Assembly (NCBI GenBank): GCA_022760355.1
Contig: JALEGB010000035.1
Coordinates: 29,700 to 93,699 of the forward strand
DNA: 64,000 nucleotides
Reading direction: 5' to 3'
Origin: Neomegalonema sp.
GTDB lineage: Bacteria > Pseudomonadota > Alphaproteobacteria > Rhodobacterales > Rhodobacteraceae
This document shows, one piece after another, positions 33,267 to 42,549 of the stretch (position 1 is its first letter; each line of letters opens with the position of its first letter). The notes under the pieces are model-generated. The model did not search any database, had not been told where the DNA came from, and saw only the letters and a list, made by a program, of their open reading frames with translations. A program made the translations under genes and the position numbers.

Positions 33267-34799
33267 TCAGAGCGGAATATTGTCGTGTTTTTTGTACGGT
33301 TGCTCGACCTTCTTCGTCCGCAGCGCCGCAAAGGCGCGGGCGACGCGACGGCGAGTCGATTGCGGCATGATCACCTCATCGATGAAGCCGCGCTCGGCCG
33401 CAACGAACGGGTTGGCGAACCGATCCTCATATTCCTTCGTCCGCGCTGCAATCTTCTCCGGATCATCCAGTTCCGACCGGTAGAGAATTTCAACCGCGCC
33501 CTTCGCGCCCATCACTGCGATCTGCGCCGTTGGCCACGCGTAGTTGATGTCAGCGCCGATATGTTTGGACGCCATCACGTCATAAGCGCCGCCATAGGCT
33601 TTGCGCGTAATCACCGTCACCATTGGCACGGTCGCCTCTGAATAGGCGAACAACAGCTTCGCGCCGTGCTTGATGACGCCGCCATATTCTTGCGACGTGC
33701 CAGGCAGGAAGCCGGGGACATCCACAAACGTCAGAATGGGAATATTAAAAGCGTCGCAGAAGCGCACAAAGCGGGCGGCCTTGCGGCTGCTGTCAATGTC
33801 CAGACATCCGGCCAAAACCATCGGCTGGTTGGCCACGACGCCCACGGTCGACCCTTCGATGCGCACAAAACCGGTCAGGATGTTCTTGGCGAAATCGCCC
33901 TGGATCTCAAAAAAGTCCCGATCATCCGCAACCTTCAGGATCAGCTCCTTCATGTCGTACGGCTTGTTCGGGTTATCCGGGATCAGCGTGTCCAAACTTG
34001 GCTCGACGCGGTTCGGATCATCGGCCAATGGCAGCACCGGCGGCTTTTCACGCGCCGAGAGGGGCAGAAAATCGATCAGCCGCCGGGTTTGCGCCAGAGC
34101 CTCAACGTCATTTTCGAATGCGGCGTCCGCAACCGAACTTTTCCGAGTGTGCGTGCCGGCCCCGCCGAGCTCCTCAGCGGAGACAACCTCATTGGTGACC
34201 GTCTTCACAACATCAGGGCCGGTGACAAACATGTAGGAGCTGTCGCGGACCATGAAGATAAAGTCCGTCATCGCAGGCGAATACACAGCGCCGCCAGCAC
34301 AGGGCCCCATGATCAGCGAAATCTGCGGCACGACGCCGGATGCGCGCACATTGCGTTTAAAAACGTCCGCATACCCGGCGAGCGAGGCGACGCCTTCTTG
34401 AATTCGCGCGCCGCCGGAATCATTCAAACCAATCACAGGGGCGCCGTTCTGCACCGCCATATCCATGATCTTGCAGATCTTCTGTGCGTGGGTTTCTGAA
34501 AGCGAGCCGCCAAAGACCGTAAAGTCCTGGCTGAAGACATAGATCAGACGACCATTTACCGTGCCCCAACCGGTCACCACCCCATCGCCCGGCGTGTTCT
34601 GCTCGGCCATGCCGAAATCAGTACAACGATGGGCGACGTAGGTATCGAACTCCTCGAACGATCCCTCGTCGAGCAACAGTTCGATGCGCTCCCGCGCAGT
34701 GAGTTTGCCCTTTGCGTGCTGGGCGTCGATGCGGCGCTGACCGCCACCAAGATGCGCCTGAGCGCGCCGCTCTTTGAGCTTCGCCAGGACCTCTTGCAT
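33267..34799 (-). CDS. pccB: Propionyl-CoA carboxylase beta subunit
   Basis: 510 aa carboxyltransferase; [33 protein letters not shown]. Confidence 0.94.
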   Translation of the reverse strand: MQEVLAKLKERRAQAHLGGGQRRIDAQHAKGKLTARERIELLLDEGSFEEFDTYVAHRCTDFGMAEQNTPGDGVVTGWGTVNGRLIYVFSQDFTVFGGSLSETHAQKICKIMDMAVQNGAPVIGLNDSGGARIQEGVASLAGYADVFKRNVRASGVVPQISLIMGPCAGGAVYSPAMTDFIFMVRDSSYMFVTGPDVVKTVTNEVVSAEELGGAGTHTRKSSVADAAFENDVEALAQTRRLIDFLPLSAREKPPVLPLADDPNRVEPSLDTLIPDNPNKPYDMKELILKVADDRDFFEIQGDFAKNILTGFVRIEGSTVGVVANQPMVLAGCLDIDSSRKAARFVRFCDAFNIPILTFVDVPGFLPGTSQEYGGVIKHGAKLLFAYSEATVPMVTVITRKAYGGAYDVMASKHIGADINYAWPTAQIAVMGAKGAVEILYRSELDDPEKIAARTKEYEDRFANPFVAAERGFIDEVIMPQSTRRRVARAFAALRTKKVEQPYKKHDNIPL

Positions 34800-34909
34800 G
34801 GCCTTTCCTCCTGAAATGTTGCGCAGGTTTCCGACCCTGCGTCATTCCGCATGCACATGCCACTAATTGTGCAGCGCGAGAAGACCTAGACAGGCGAGTG
34901 CGCAAGGTG

Positions 34910-34946
34910 TTGCAATACGCAAAATGTAAATTGCAAATTTGCAAAG
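34910..34946. promoter_or_regulatory. TTGCAATACGCAAAA / TTGCAAATTTGCAA operator region between pccB and pccR-like gene
   Basis: 14-bp perfect palindrome TTGCAAATTTGCAA at 34931-34944 plus related upstream element from 34910. Confidence 0.7.
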
Positions 34947-34964
34947 TTAGCGAGTAGGTCCACC

Positions 34965-36383
34965 ATGCACGCTCGAAAACTCTTCGCCGGCGCGCGCCTG
35001 CGGAATCTTCGGCAGTCAGAAAACCTGACCCAACGCACATTCGCCGACCGCCTTGGCGTTTCCGCCAGTTATCTCAACCAGATGGAGAATAACCAGCGGC
35101 CTATCTCGGCCTCGGTCATCCTCGCGCTGGTCGAAAGCTTCGGCGTGGATGTCGCGGAATTCGCCAATGACACGGGAGATCGACTGGCCGCCGATCTCGG
35201 CGAGGCGCTGGCCGATCCGATTTTTGAGGATCGGCGCCCCTCGCGGCAGGAACTTAAAATCGCAATATCAAACACGCCCGATTTCGCCCAAGCGTTTCTC
35301 GCCCTGCATCGCGCCCATAACAGCCTGAAAGCGCGGATCGCCGCAATGGATGACGCGTTGATCCAACAAGATAATACGCCCGCTCAGCTGCCCTATGAGG
35401 AAGTGCGCGACTTCTTTCACTACTCGGACAACTATATCGACTGGCTGGATCGCGCCGCGGAAACCTTGGCGGTCGAGGCCGGCGTTTCCGGCGATAATCA
35501 TCTGGAGCGGGCCGCTGCGCGCCTGGCGGAAAAGCACGACATCGTCGTCTCATTCGAACGTGGAACCCTCGGGTCCGACACATTCCGCGCCTTCAACCGC
35601 AAACAGCGCCTGCTGCAAATCAATGCGGACGCCCCCATCCCAACCCAAAGTTTCCAGCTGTGGCACCAGATCGCGCTGCTCGAAGAATCGGAACTGATTG
35701 AGCGGCTGATTGACGATGCCAAGTTTGACACCAAAGAAGCGCGCGCAATCGCAAGGATCGGCCTGTGTAATTTCTTCGCAGGCGCTGCAATGATGCCCTA
35801 TCGCGCCTTTCTGGCCGCGGCGCGGGAAGTCCGACATGACCTCGAGCTCCTCGCTGATCGTTTCGGCGCCAGCATCGAACAGGCCGCCCATCGCCTTTCG
35901 ACGCTCCAACGCGCAGGCGCCCGCGGCGCGCCCTTCTTCTTTCTGCGCGTTGACCGCGCCGGCACAATCACCAAACGCCACAGCTCGACCCGGCTTCAAT
36001 TCGCCCGCTTCGGCGGCTCCTGCCCCCTCTGGAGCGTGCATCGCGCCTTCGAGCGACCGGAAGAAATTGTACGCCAGCTGGCGGAGACGCCGGACGGTCA
36101 ACGATATGTCTGCATCGCCCGGACGATCACCAAACGCGGCGCCGGATTTCGCGGTCAGATCCGGCGTTACGCGATTGCTCTGGGCTGTCCAGTGGCGCAT
36201 GCGGGAGACCTTGTCTACGCCGACGATCTCTCAATCGATTTGCCCGAAGCATATGACAAAGTGGGAATTTCCTGCCGGATTTGTGAGCGCGCAGCCTGCC
36301 CCCAGCGCTCAATGCCGCCCATTGGCCGCAAGCTCTTCGTCAATGACGACGTCCGCCGAGCCGTGCCGTTTGAAATCGGCTAG
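34965..36383 (+). CDS. pccR: XRE/ScfR-family short-chain acyl-CoA-responsive regulator (PccR-like)
   Basis: 472 aa; N-term HTH (GARLRNLRQSENLTQRTFADRLGVSASYLNQMENNQRPIS); long ImmA/DUF2083-type C-term; divergent from pccB. Confidence 0.85.
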   Translation: MHARKLFAGARLRNLRQSENLTQRTFADRLGVSASYLNQMENNQRPISASVILALVESFGVDVAEFANDTGDRLAADLGEALADPIFEDRRPSRQELKIAISNTPDFAQAFLALHRAHNSLKARIAAMDDALIQQDNTPAQLPYEEVRDFFHYSDNYIDWLDRAAETLAVEAGVSGDNHLERAAARLAEKHDIVVSFERGTLGSDTFRAFNRKQRLLQINADAPIPTQSFQLWHQIALLEESELIERLIDDAKFDTKEARAIARIGLCNFFAGAAMMPYRAFLAAAREVRHDLELLADRFGASIEQAAHRLSTLQRAGARGAPFFFLRVDRAGTITKRHSSTRLQFARFGGSCPLWSVHRAFERPEEIVRQLAETPDGQRYVCIARTITKRGAGFRGQIRRYAIALGCPVAHAGDLVYADDLSIDLPEAYDKVGISCRICERAACPQRSMPPIGRKLFVNDDVRRAVPFEIG

Positions 36384-36433
36384 GGTGGGCGCTAAAGGGG
36401 CGCCCCCATGAGGCGCGGCCCTCCCGCGAGGCG

Positions 36434-37420
36434 TTAGCGATAGATCTTATATTTCGGCTTCCAGACGGTGCCCCAAACATCCATATTGTTGCGCACTGCG
36501 CCGAAGAAGAAAGTCTCCTTCGCATCAGGCAAGAACTGGAGCCCAGCAGCTGCGCCGCCCCCCAAGAGAGCCGCCGCAGAGCCGGCGACAGCTGGGCAGG
36601 CCGTGCCCGCAGAGCCGACGCAAGCCACCGCGCCGCCGATCGCGATCACCGTGCCCGTCGCAATCGTAATCGTCGCATTCGCGAACTTCCCGCCAACAAC
36701 GCTTACCTGAGCAACCATCCGATAACCGGTCTTAACGCAGCTCTTCTGCCAAACCGGCACGTTTTTCGTCCGATAAGGACGCTTGCCGCGCTTCACGCGA
36801 ATATTGCCGCCGCGAACCTCAAGATCATACGGGTAATACCAACGGACTTTGGCGACAAAACCAATCCCAGTTACCGCATGCACGCACTGACGCGCGCTTG
36901 AGCGATAAACGTCGGAACTGACCTTTTTAGGTTTTGCTGTCGCCTTCGCGCCGCCGGTCAGCGCAGCGATTGAGACGCCGCTCGGCCGCCACATGGCGCT
37001 GTGCCACGCCTGTTTGATCGACCCGAGCTCGAGACGCCCGCGCTCAATATGCAGATACTGACCGGTCCAACGATTTTTAATCCGGACTCGCCCAGCGCCG
37101 GCGGGCTCGAAACGCCACATCGCGCTCGACCACCCCTTCTTGATCCCGCCGATCTCCAAGCGTTTTGACTGGTTGTGGATGTATGAGCCCTTCCAACGAT
37201 TTTTGATCCGAAAGTAAGTTCCGTCGACGCGCTCAAGGATCCAGTCCGCGCTCCACCAGTTTGGTTTCGTCGGGCTGGCGGCAAGCGGCCCCTTCTCGAT
37301 GTTCAGCTGGAGGCTCGGCTTCCAATGGTTCGTGAAGCGCACATATTGAGCGTTTGCGGCCGTGCTCGCGGCCACTGCAATCAGCGCAACCGTTATAAAT
37401 ATCCGTTTCAGCATTCGCAT
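36434..37420 (-). CDS. Secreted hypothetical protein with ~45-aa RICIN/beta-trefoil-like repeats
   Basis: Signal peptide MRMLKRIFITVALIAVAASTAANA; repeats FRIKNRWKGSYIHNQSKRLEIGGIKKGWSSAMWRF / VRIKNRWTGQYLHIERGRLELGSIKQAWHSAMWRP. Confidence 0.75.
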   Translation of the reverse strand: MRMLKRIFITVALIAVAASTAANAQYVRFTNHWKPSLQLNIEKGPLAASPTKPNWWSADWILERVDGTYFRIKNRWKGSYIHNQSKRLEIGGIKKGWSSAMWRFEPAGAGRVRIKNRWTGQYLHIERGRLELGSIKQAWHSAMWRPSGVSIAALTGGAKATAKPKKVSSDVYRSSARQCVHAVTGIGFVAKVRWYYPYDLEVRGGNIRVKRGKRPYRTKNVPVWQKSCVKTGYRMVAQVSVVGGKFANATITIATGTVIAIGGAVACVGSAGTACPAVAGSAAALLGGGAAAGLQFLPDAKETFFFGAVRNNMDVWGTVWKPKYKIYR

Positions 37421-37811
37421 CTCCAACTGCAAAACATTCGGCTGCTCTCCACAGCCACGTAAAACGTACCGGTCCATTTTCTGCAGGAGAAGATGCGAAT
37501 TAAGGTCATTTAACGATGACGGGCGGCTTTTGATTATATTTGGAGGAAGACATTACCCAAAACTGAGTCGGACAACACATATATCCCCAAAAAAACAGCG
37601 CACATATACGTGAAAAACAATGCCCACATGGATCAAACAACATATATCTACGTCAAAACAACGAGTAACGGCGCAGTTGCGCGCCTCTTGGGGAACTCCT
37701 TCTTACTGAGGGCCGCGGGCAACTGGAAATTTCAACAGAGCGACAGATCAAGACCGCTCCGCGCCCGCTACACAGCCGAAAACAGCCTATAGACCGCTGA
37801 CGCCGCCCGAT

Positions 37812-38351
37812 TTATGAGCTGACGGCCGAGTTGATCTGCGCCAGCCCCGCCCGGAACCGCGCCGCGTTGGCCACATAGTTGGCCGCCGAGCGACGCAGCC
37901 CCTCAACCTCTTCCTCCGACAAGGTGCGCTTCACCTGCGCCGGAGCCCCGACGATCAGCGAGCGCGGCGGAAACTTCTTGCCCTCGGTCACGAGCGCGTT
38001 TGCGCCGACCAGCGAGCCCGCGCCAATATGTGCGCCATTGAGCACGGTCGCTCCCATTCCAATCAGAACGGCGTCCTCAAGCACGCAGCCATGAAGGATG
38101 GCCGCGTGGCCAATGGTGCAGTCCGCCCCAATTACTAGCGGGAACCCCATATCAGTGTGCGCGATTGCGCCATCCTGAATGTTCGAACGCGGTCCCACGT
38201 CGATCAACTCGTTATCCCCACGCAGCACGGCGCCGAACCAGACGCTCGCCTGCGGCTGAAGACGAATTTTTCCCATCACCTGCGCATTTGGCGCGATCCA
38301 GGCCGTCGCATCCACCTCCGGAGCGACCCCGTCCAACTGATATAGCCCCAT
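37812..38351 (-). CDS. Gamma-class carbonic anhydrase-like (left-handed beta-helix) protein
   Basis: ASVWFGAVLRGDNELIDVGPRSNIQDGAIAHTD..CTIGHAAILHGC. Confidence 0.9.
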   Translation of the reverse strand: MGLYQLDGVAPEVDATAWIAPNAQVMGKIRLQPQASVWFGAVLRGDNELIDVGPRSNIQDGAIAHTDMGFPLVIGADCTIGHAAILHGCVLEDAVLIGMGATVLNGAHIGAGSLVGANALVTEGKKFPPRSLIVGAPAQVKRTLSEEEVEGLRRSAANYVANAARFRAGLAQINSAVSS

Positions 38352-38353
38352 GC

Positions 38354-39022
38354 TCACGCTCCTTCTTTGCCGGCTGCCGCCAGGCTGTCGACAAATTGCG
38401 GCAACCCCGTTCGCCGCGCGCATCGAAGCCGCTCTGCGCTCAAAATTGCGCGAAGCTCCTCCTCAGCCGCATCGATCTCTTCGTTGACGATCACGTAATC
38501 ATAGTCGACCGACCGCTCAATTTCGGCCGCGGCGTTGCGCAGCCGGCGCGCAATGACCTCCGGCGCGTCCTTCCCGCGCTTCACCAACCGAGCCTCCAGC
38601 GCCTCCATCGACGGCGGCAGAATGAACACCGTGGCGATGTCGCGCGGCATGGCGCTTACGATCTGCTTGGCGCCCTGCCAATCGATGTCGAACAGCACGT
38701 CGCGCCCTTCGGCCAGCCATTTCTCCACCGGCGCGCGGGGCGTGCCATATAGATTATCATGTACATCGGCATGCTCGAGCAGCTCCCCGCCATCCCGCGC
38801 GATCTCAAAGCTGGGCCGCGATGTGAAATAGTAGTCGCGCCCTTCCACCTCGCCTTCCCGCTTCGGGCGAGTGGTCATTGAGACGGACAGAAACAGATTG
38901 CCGTCTGACGCCAGCAGTCGTTTCGCGAGCGAGGTCTTGCCCGCGCCGGATGGGGACGACAGCACAAACATCAGACCGCGCCGCGGAATGCTCACGCCCG
39001 TTTTCAGCATCGGTTGGCTCAC
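38354..39022 (-). CDS. gmk: Guanylate kinase
   Basis: RRGLMFVLSSPSGAGKTSLAKRLL; TTRPKREGEVEGRDYYF. Confidence 0.95.
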   Translation of the reverse strand: MSQPMLKTGVSIPRRGLMFVLSSPSGAGKTSLAKRLLASDGNLFLSVSMTTRPKREGEVEGRDYYFTSRPSFEIARDGGELLEHADVHDNLYGTPRAPVEKWLAEGRDVLFDIDWQGAKQIVSAMPRDIATVFILPPSMEALEARLVKRGKDAPEVIARRLRNAAAEIERSVDYDYVIVNEEIDAAEEELRAILSAERLRCARRTGLPQFVDSLAAAGKEGA

Positions 39023-39034
39023 GTCTCGCTCTCC

Positions 39035-39946
39035 TTACTCGACATTCGCCGACTGCTCGCGCAACTGATCGATGGCGACTTTCAACGCCAGCCCGATCTC
39101 GGTCAATGACTGGTCCTGCGATTTAGCGCACAGCGTGTTCGCTTCACGATTGAATTCCTGCGTTAAAAAATCGAGTTTTCGGCCAACCGGCGGCGGCGCA
39201 GCCAGCAAATCGCGCCCCGCCGCAAGATGCGCTTCCAGCCGATCCAGCTCCTCGGTCACATCAGCCTTCACCGCCAGCAGCGCAAGCTCCTGCGCCAAAC
39301 GCCCCGGATCAACCTCCGCCCCGGCGCCCAGCACGCTGCGCACGCGCTCCGCCAACAGCTGCGGCGCCTTCGCAGCCCGATCGGCCGCCGCGGCCCTGGC
39401 CCGCGCGATCAGATCGCCGATTTCGTCAAGCCGAGCGTTCAAGATCACGCTCAACCGCGCGCCCTCCTGCTCCCGCACCTGCGCGAGGGCGCTCAACGCT
39501 TCGGCGAAGCCTGCCGCGACGGTCTGAAGTAGAGCGGCGCGCGCCGCGTCGTCGCCTGACGCTGCATCGCTTTCGCCGGCGTCAGCCTCCAACACGCCGC
39601 GCGCGCCAATGAGCGCGGCGATGGACATCGGCGTCACGTTCAACCCCGCAGCCTCCGCCCGCGCGCCAGCCAGCTTGGCCGCCGCAATGACCGTTTCGAG
39701 AGCCTCATGGTTAATCTGCAGCGGAGGCGTTCCACGTTTCTCATTCAGAGACAGCGCGGCTGTCAGCGTCCCCCGCGCGAAGATCGCCCCAACCTGAGCG
39801 CGCAGGCCCGCCTCGGCATGGTCAAAGCCCGAAGGCGTGCGGAAACGAACTTCAAGCCCCCGGCCATTCACGCTGCGCAGCTCCCAGCGCCATCCGCCCT
39901 CCGCCGCCTCGCCATCAACGGCGGCAAACCCCGTCATGCTTCGCAT
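39035..39946 (-). CDS. YicC/YloC-family endoribonuclease
   Basis: MRSMTGFAAVDGEAAEGGWRWELRSVNGRGLEVRFR ... LDFLTQEFNREANTLCAKSQD. Confidence 0.93.
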   Translation of the reverse strand: MRSMTGFAAVDGEAAEGGWRWELRSVNGRGLEVRFRTPSGFDHAEAGLRAQVGAIFARGTLTAALSLNEKRGTPPLQINHEALETVIAAAKLAGARAEAAGLNVTPMSIAALIGARGVLEADAGESDAASGDDAARAALLQTVAAGFAEALSALAQVREQEGARLSVILNARLDEIGDLIARARAAAADRAAKAPQLLAERVRSVLGAGAEVDPGRLAQELALLAVKADVTEELDRLEAHLAAGRDLLAAPPPVGRKLDFLTQEFNREANTLCAKSQDQSLTEIGLALKVAIDQLREQSANVE

Positions 39947-40210
39947 TGTCAACAATCCCCGCCAAATTGCGGGTTCGTACCCGCCGAAACCGGTCTGAAG
40001 CCGGATAAATTAGCAAAAAATCGCAAATTGTTCCTCTGTGGCCTTGCCATACCCTGCATAGTTGAGATCTTCTTAACCTATAAGTTTTGTTCGCCGCGCG
40101 AAAAACACGCGTGGCTGGCACGGAGGTTGCTCAATTGGCCGGCAAAAGGCGGTGACGTTCCGAACATCTCCGCCATCGCCACGCCAAACGAGCAGGGGAG
40201 ACACAGCGCC

Positions 40211-40966
40211 ATGAAGCACGATAACGCAAAAGGCCTGTTTAATTATTGGGAAGAGCTTCGCCAAGGTCGCGCCGCGCCTTATCGCAGCGAGCTGGATCCA
40301 CGCGCAATTTCGTCGCTTCTAGAGACGACCTTTATTCTTGAGCATACGCCGGAAGCAACGCCGCGCTTCCGCCTGGCCGGAACGAAACTCTGCGATCAGT
40401 TCGGAATGGAGCTGCGCGGCATGAGCGCGCTGGCCTTCTGGACGGGCGAGAGCCGCACCCGCATGCGGGATTTGCTGCGCCGAGTGGTCACTGAGCCTTG
40501 CGTCGGCCATGTCATCTGCACCGTCGAAACCCGCAGCGGCTATCTGTACGAGGCTGAGTTCGTTTACCTGCCGCTACGCAGCGATCTTGGTGAAATGACC
40601 CGGATCCTGGGCTGCGCGCACTATATGGGCGGCGTTGACGCCCGCGCCGCCAGCCGCGCCCCCGTGCATCACTGGATTGACCGGATCGAGGCGCTGCCAA
40701 TCGATACGTTCGAAGCCCCGGGCGATGCGCCTCGGGATGACGATGAGACGATCGATGATCCGCGCGTCCGTACCCTGCGCAATGACCCGATGACCCGACC
40801 GCTCAGCATCGCCCAGCGCAAAATGTTCAGCGCGCCGCGGGATCGCGCCGCGCCGCTTGGCGCCGCCCGCCCTCTGCTGCGCGCCATCGAAGGCGGCGCC
40901 GCCATCTCAACGCGTGAAGAAAGCGCGGAGCCTCGGTCACGCGATCACCTGCGCCTGATCAAGTAA
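40211..40966 (+). CDS. PAS-domain (PAS_5/DUF1457-like) protein
   Basis: ELDPRAISSLLETTFILEHTPEATPRFRLAGTKLCDQFGMELRGMSALAFW. Confidence 0.75.
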   Translation: MKHDNAKGLFNYWEELRQGRAAPYRSELDPRAISSLLETTFILEHTPEATPRFRLAGTKLCDQFGMELRGMSALAFWTGESRTRMRDLLRRVVTEPCVGHVICTVETRSGYLYEAEFVYLPLRSDLGEMTRILGCAHYMGGVDARAASRAPVHHWIDRIEALPIDTFEAPGDAPRDDDETIDDPRVRTLRNDPMTRPLSIAQRKMFSAPRDRAAPLGAARPLLRAIEGGAAISTREESAEPRSRDHLRLIK

Positions 40967-41013
40967 ACGTCCCAAATAAACGCCCAACGGCGATAACGAG
41001 GCGTCGCCCCTGC

Positions 41014-41691
41014 TCAGGCGCCTCGTTCTTGGCTGACATTGACCAAAAATCCGGTCAATTCGCCATATCCCGTGAACCGCCGTTCATAGGCGAGCCCCAG
41101 CCGCGCCGCAGCCTCCTGCGCCGCGCTGTCGAGGGCGGGGTCGTCCGTCTGGGCGAGATAAACCACCCGGTCGTAATGGCCGAAATAGTCTTCCAACAAA
41201 TCTGGGAAACGATCGAGCCCCAGTCCCCGCCACACAACAGCGTCGAACTGACGCGCCAGGAAGTCGGTCAGATAAAACGCGCCGATTTCAGCGTCGGCCC
41301 GAGCCGCAAAAGCGCTCTGCCCGTCATAAAAAGCATAGCAATGCGGGCCGGACATCCGCACAACGTCCAACTCCTCACACAGCCGATCCAATAGGCCGCC
41401 AGTCCCACAATCAGCATAAGCCAAGCTGATCCGCTCATATCCATCCGCGCGCGCCGCCTCAATCGCGCGCCGCGCCGCATCCGGGATCTGCTGAGGGGCG
41501 TTATGCAACTTCGCCGGCAAACAGCGAAGATCGACCTTGTCGAGACCGGCGCTGCGCAACACGGCCAGGATCTCGCGGGCCAGCGCGCCACAGCCGATAA
41601 CAAGCGCGCGGCCGGCCCGCTCATTCACGGCGCCAGGGGAAAAATCGGCCCCGACTTCCGTCAGCGCCGCATCATCAAATGACCGCATCAC
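41014..41691 (-). CDS. DUF1638-family protein
   Basis: 225 aa; ALVIGCGALAREILAVL..LHNAPQQIPDAARRAIEAARADGYERISLAYADCGTGGLLD; beside corrinoid protein. Confidence 0.75.
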   Translation of the reverse strand: MMRSFDDAALTEVGADFSPGAVNERAGRALVIGCGALAREILAVLRSAGLDKVDLRCLPAKLHNAPQQIPDAARRAIEAARADGYERISLAYADCGTGGLLDRLCEELDVVRMSGPHCYAFYDGQSAFAARADAEIGAFYLTDFLARQFDAVVWRGLGLDRFPDLLEDYFGHYDRVVYLAQTDDPALDSAAQEAAARLGLAYERRFTGYGELTGFLVNVSQERGA

Positions 41692-41699
41692 CGCGCCCG

Positions 41700-42413
41700 T
41701 CAGCTCGCGGCGCGCTGGTTGTGTTTCCGCGTGATCAGCTCCTTCGCGGTCTCGACAGCAACCGCCGCATCACGACAGTAAGCATCCGCGCCCACCGCCT
41801 TGCCGAACTCTTCATTCAACGGCGCGCCGCCAACAAGAACGATGTAATCATCCCGCAGACCGCGCTCAGCCAATGTATCGATCACGATCTTCATGTATGG
41901 CATCGTGGTGGTCAGCAATGCGGACATTCCCAGAATATCCGCCTCTTCATCCTGCAGCGCTTTGATATATTCGTCCGCCTCAGTGTTGATGCCAAGATCA
42001 ACCACTTCAAAGCCGGCGCCCTCCATCATCATCGCCACCAAGTTTTTGCCGATATCGTGGATGTCGCCTTTGACTGTGCCGATCACCATCTTGCCGACCT
42101 TTGGCGCGCCCGTGTCGGCCAACAGCGGCTTCAGGATGCCCATGCCCGCTTTCATAGCCTTGGCGGCCTGCAGCACCTCCGGCACAAACAAAATACCGTC
42201 CCGAAAATCATCTCCGACAATGCGCATACCTGCAACCAAAGCTTTGGTCAGCACATCATAAGGCGCCCAACCACGCTCCAGCAGGATTTCGACGCCCTCT
42301 TCGATCTCGGGCTTCAGCCCGTCATAGAGGTCATCAAACATCTGTTGAACGAGTTCCTCATCGTCCAACGCGCGCAGATCGATATCGTCGCCTTCGGTCA
42401 TCGCCCGCTCCAA
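41700..42413 (-). CDS. Corrinoid (B12-binding) methyltransferase carrier protein
   Basis: 237 aa; GTVKGDIHDIGKNLVAMMMEGAGFEVVDLGI. Confidence 0.92.
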   Translation of the reverse strand: MERAMTEGDDIDLRALDDEELVQQMFDDLYDGLKPEIEEGVEILLERGWAPYDVLTKALVAGMRIVGDDFRDGILFVPEVLQAAKAMKAGMGILKPLLADTGAPKVGKMVIGTVKGDIHDIGKNLVAMMMEGAGFEVVDLGINTEADEYIKALQDEEADILGMSALLTTTMPYMKIVIDTLAERGLRDDYIVLVGGAPLNEEFGKAVGADAYCRDAAVAVETAKELITRKHNQRAAS

Positions 42414-42549
42414 ACACTCCGCCGCAGGGCGGCTTTGACGCGCGCCAACCCAGAACCAGCGCGCGGCCTCTACTCTTCATGCGTTCTATCCGCGAAGCCG
42501 GCGCAAACACAAACGACCAATTCCGGCGCGTCGGCGGCGCCGGCGCGCG

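Noticed and set aside
37610-37792. 60-aa ORF in AT-rich gap
   Set aside because: No ribosome-binding site or family resemblance; kept only as part of the AT-rich region finding.
39969-39984. GCGGGTTCGTACCCGC resembles a tRNA T-arm
   Set aside because: Loop lacks the TTCRA pattern and no acceptor or anticodon arm could be built around it; just a small hairpin between yicC and the PAS gene.
41700-42413. Complete methylamine or betaine demethylation locus
   Set aside because: No MttB/MtbA-type methyltransferase or reductive activase found in the window.
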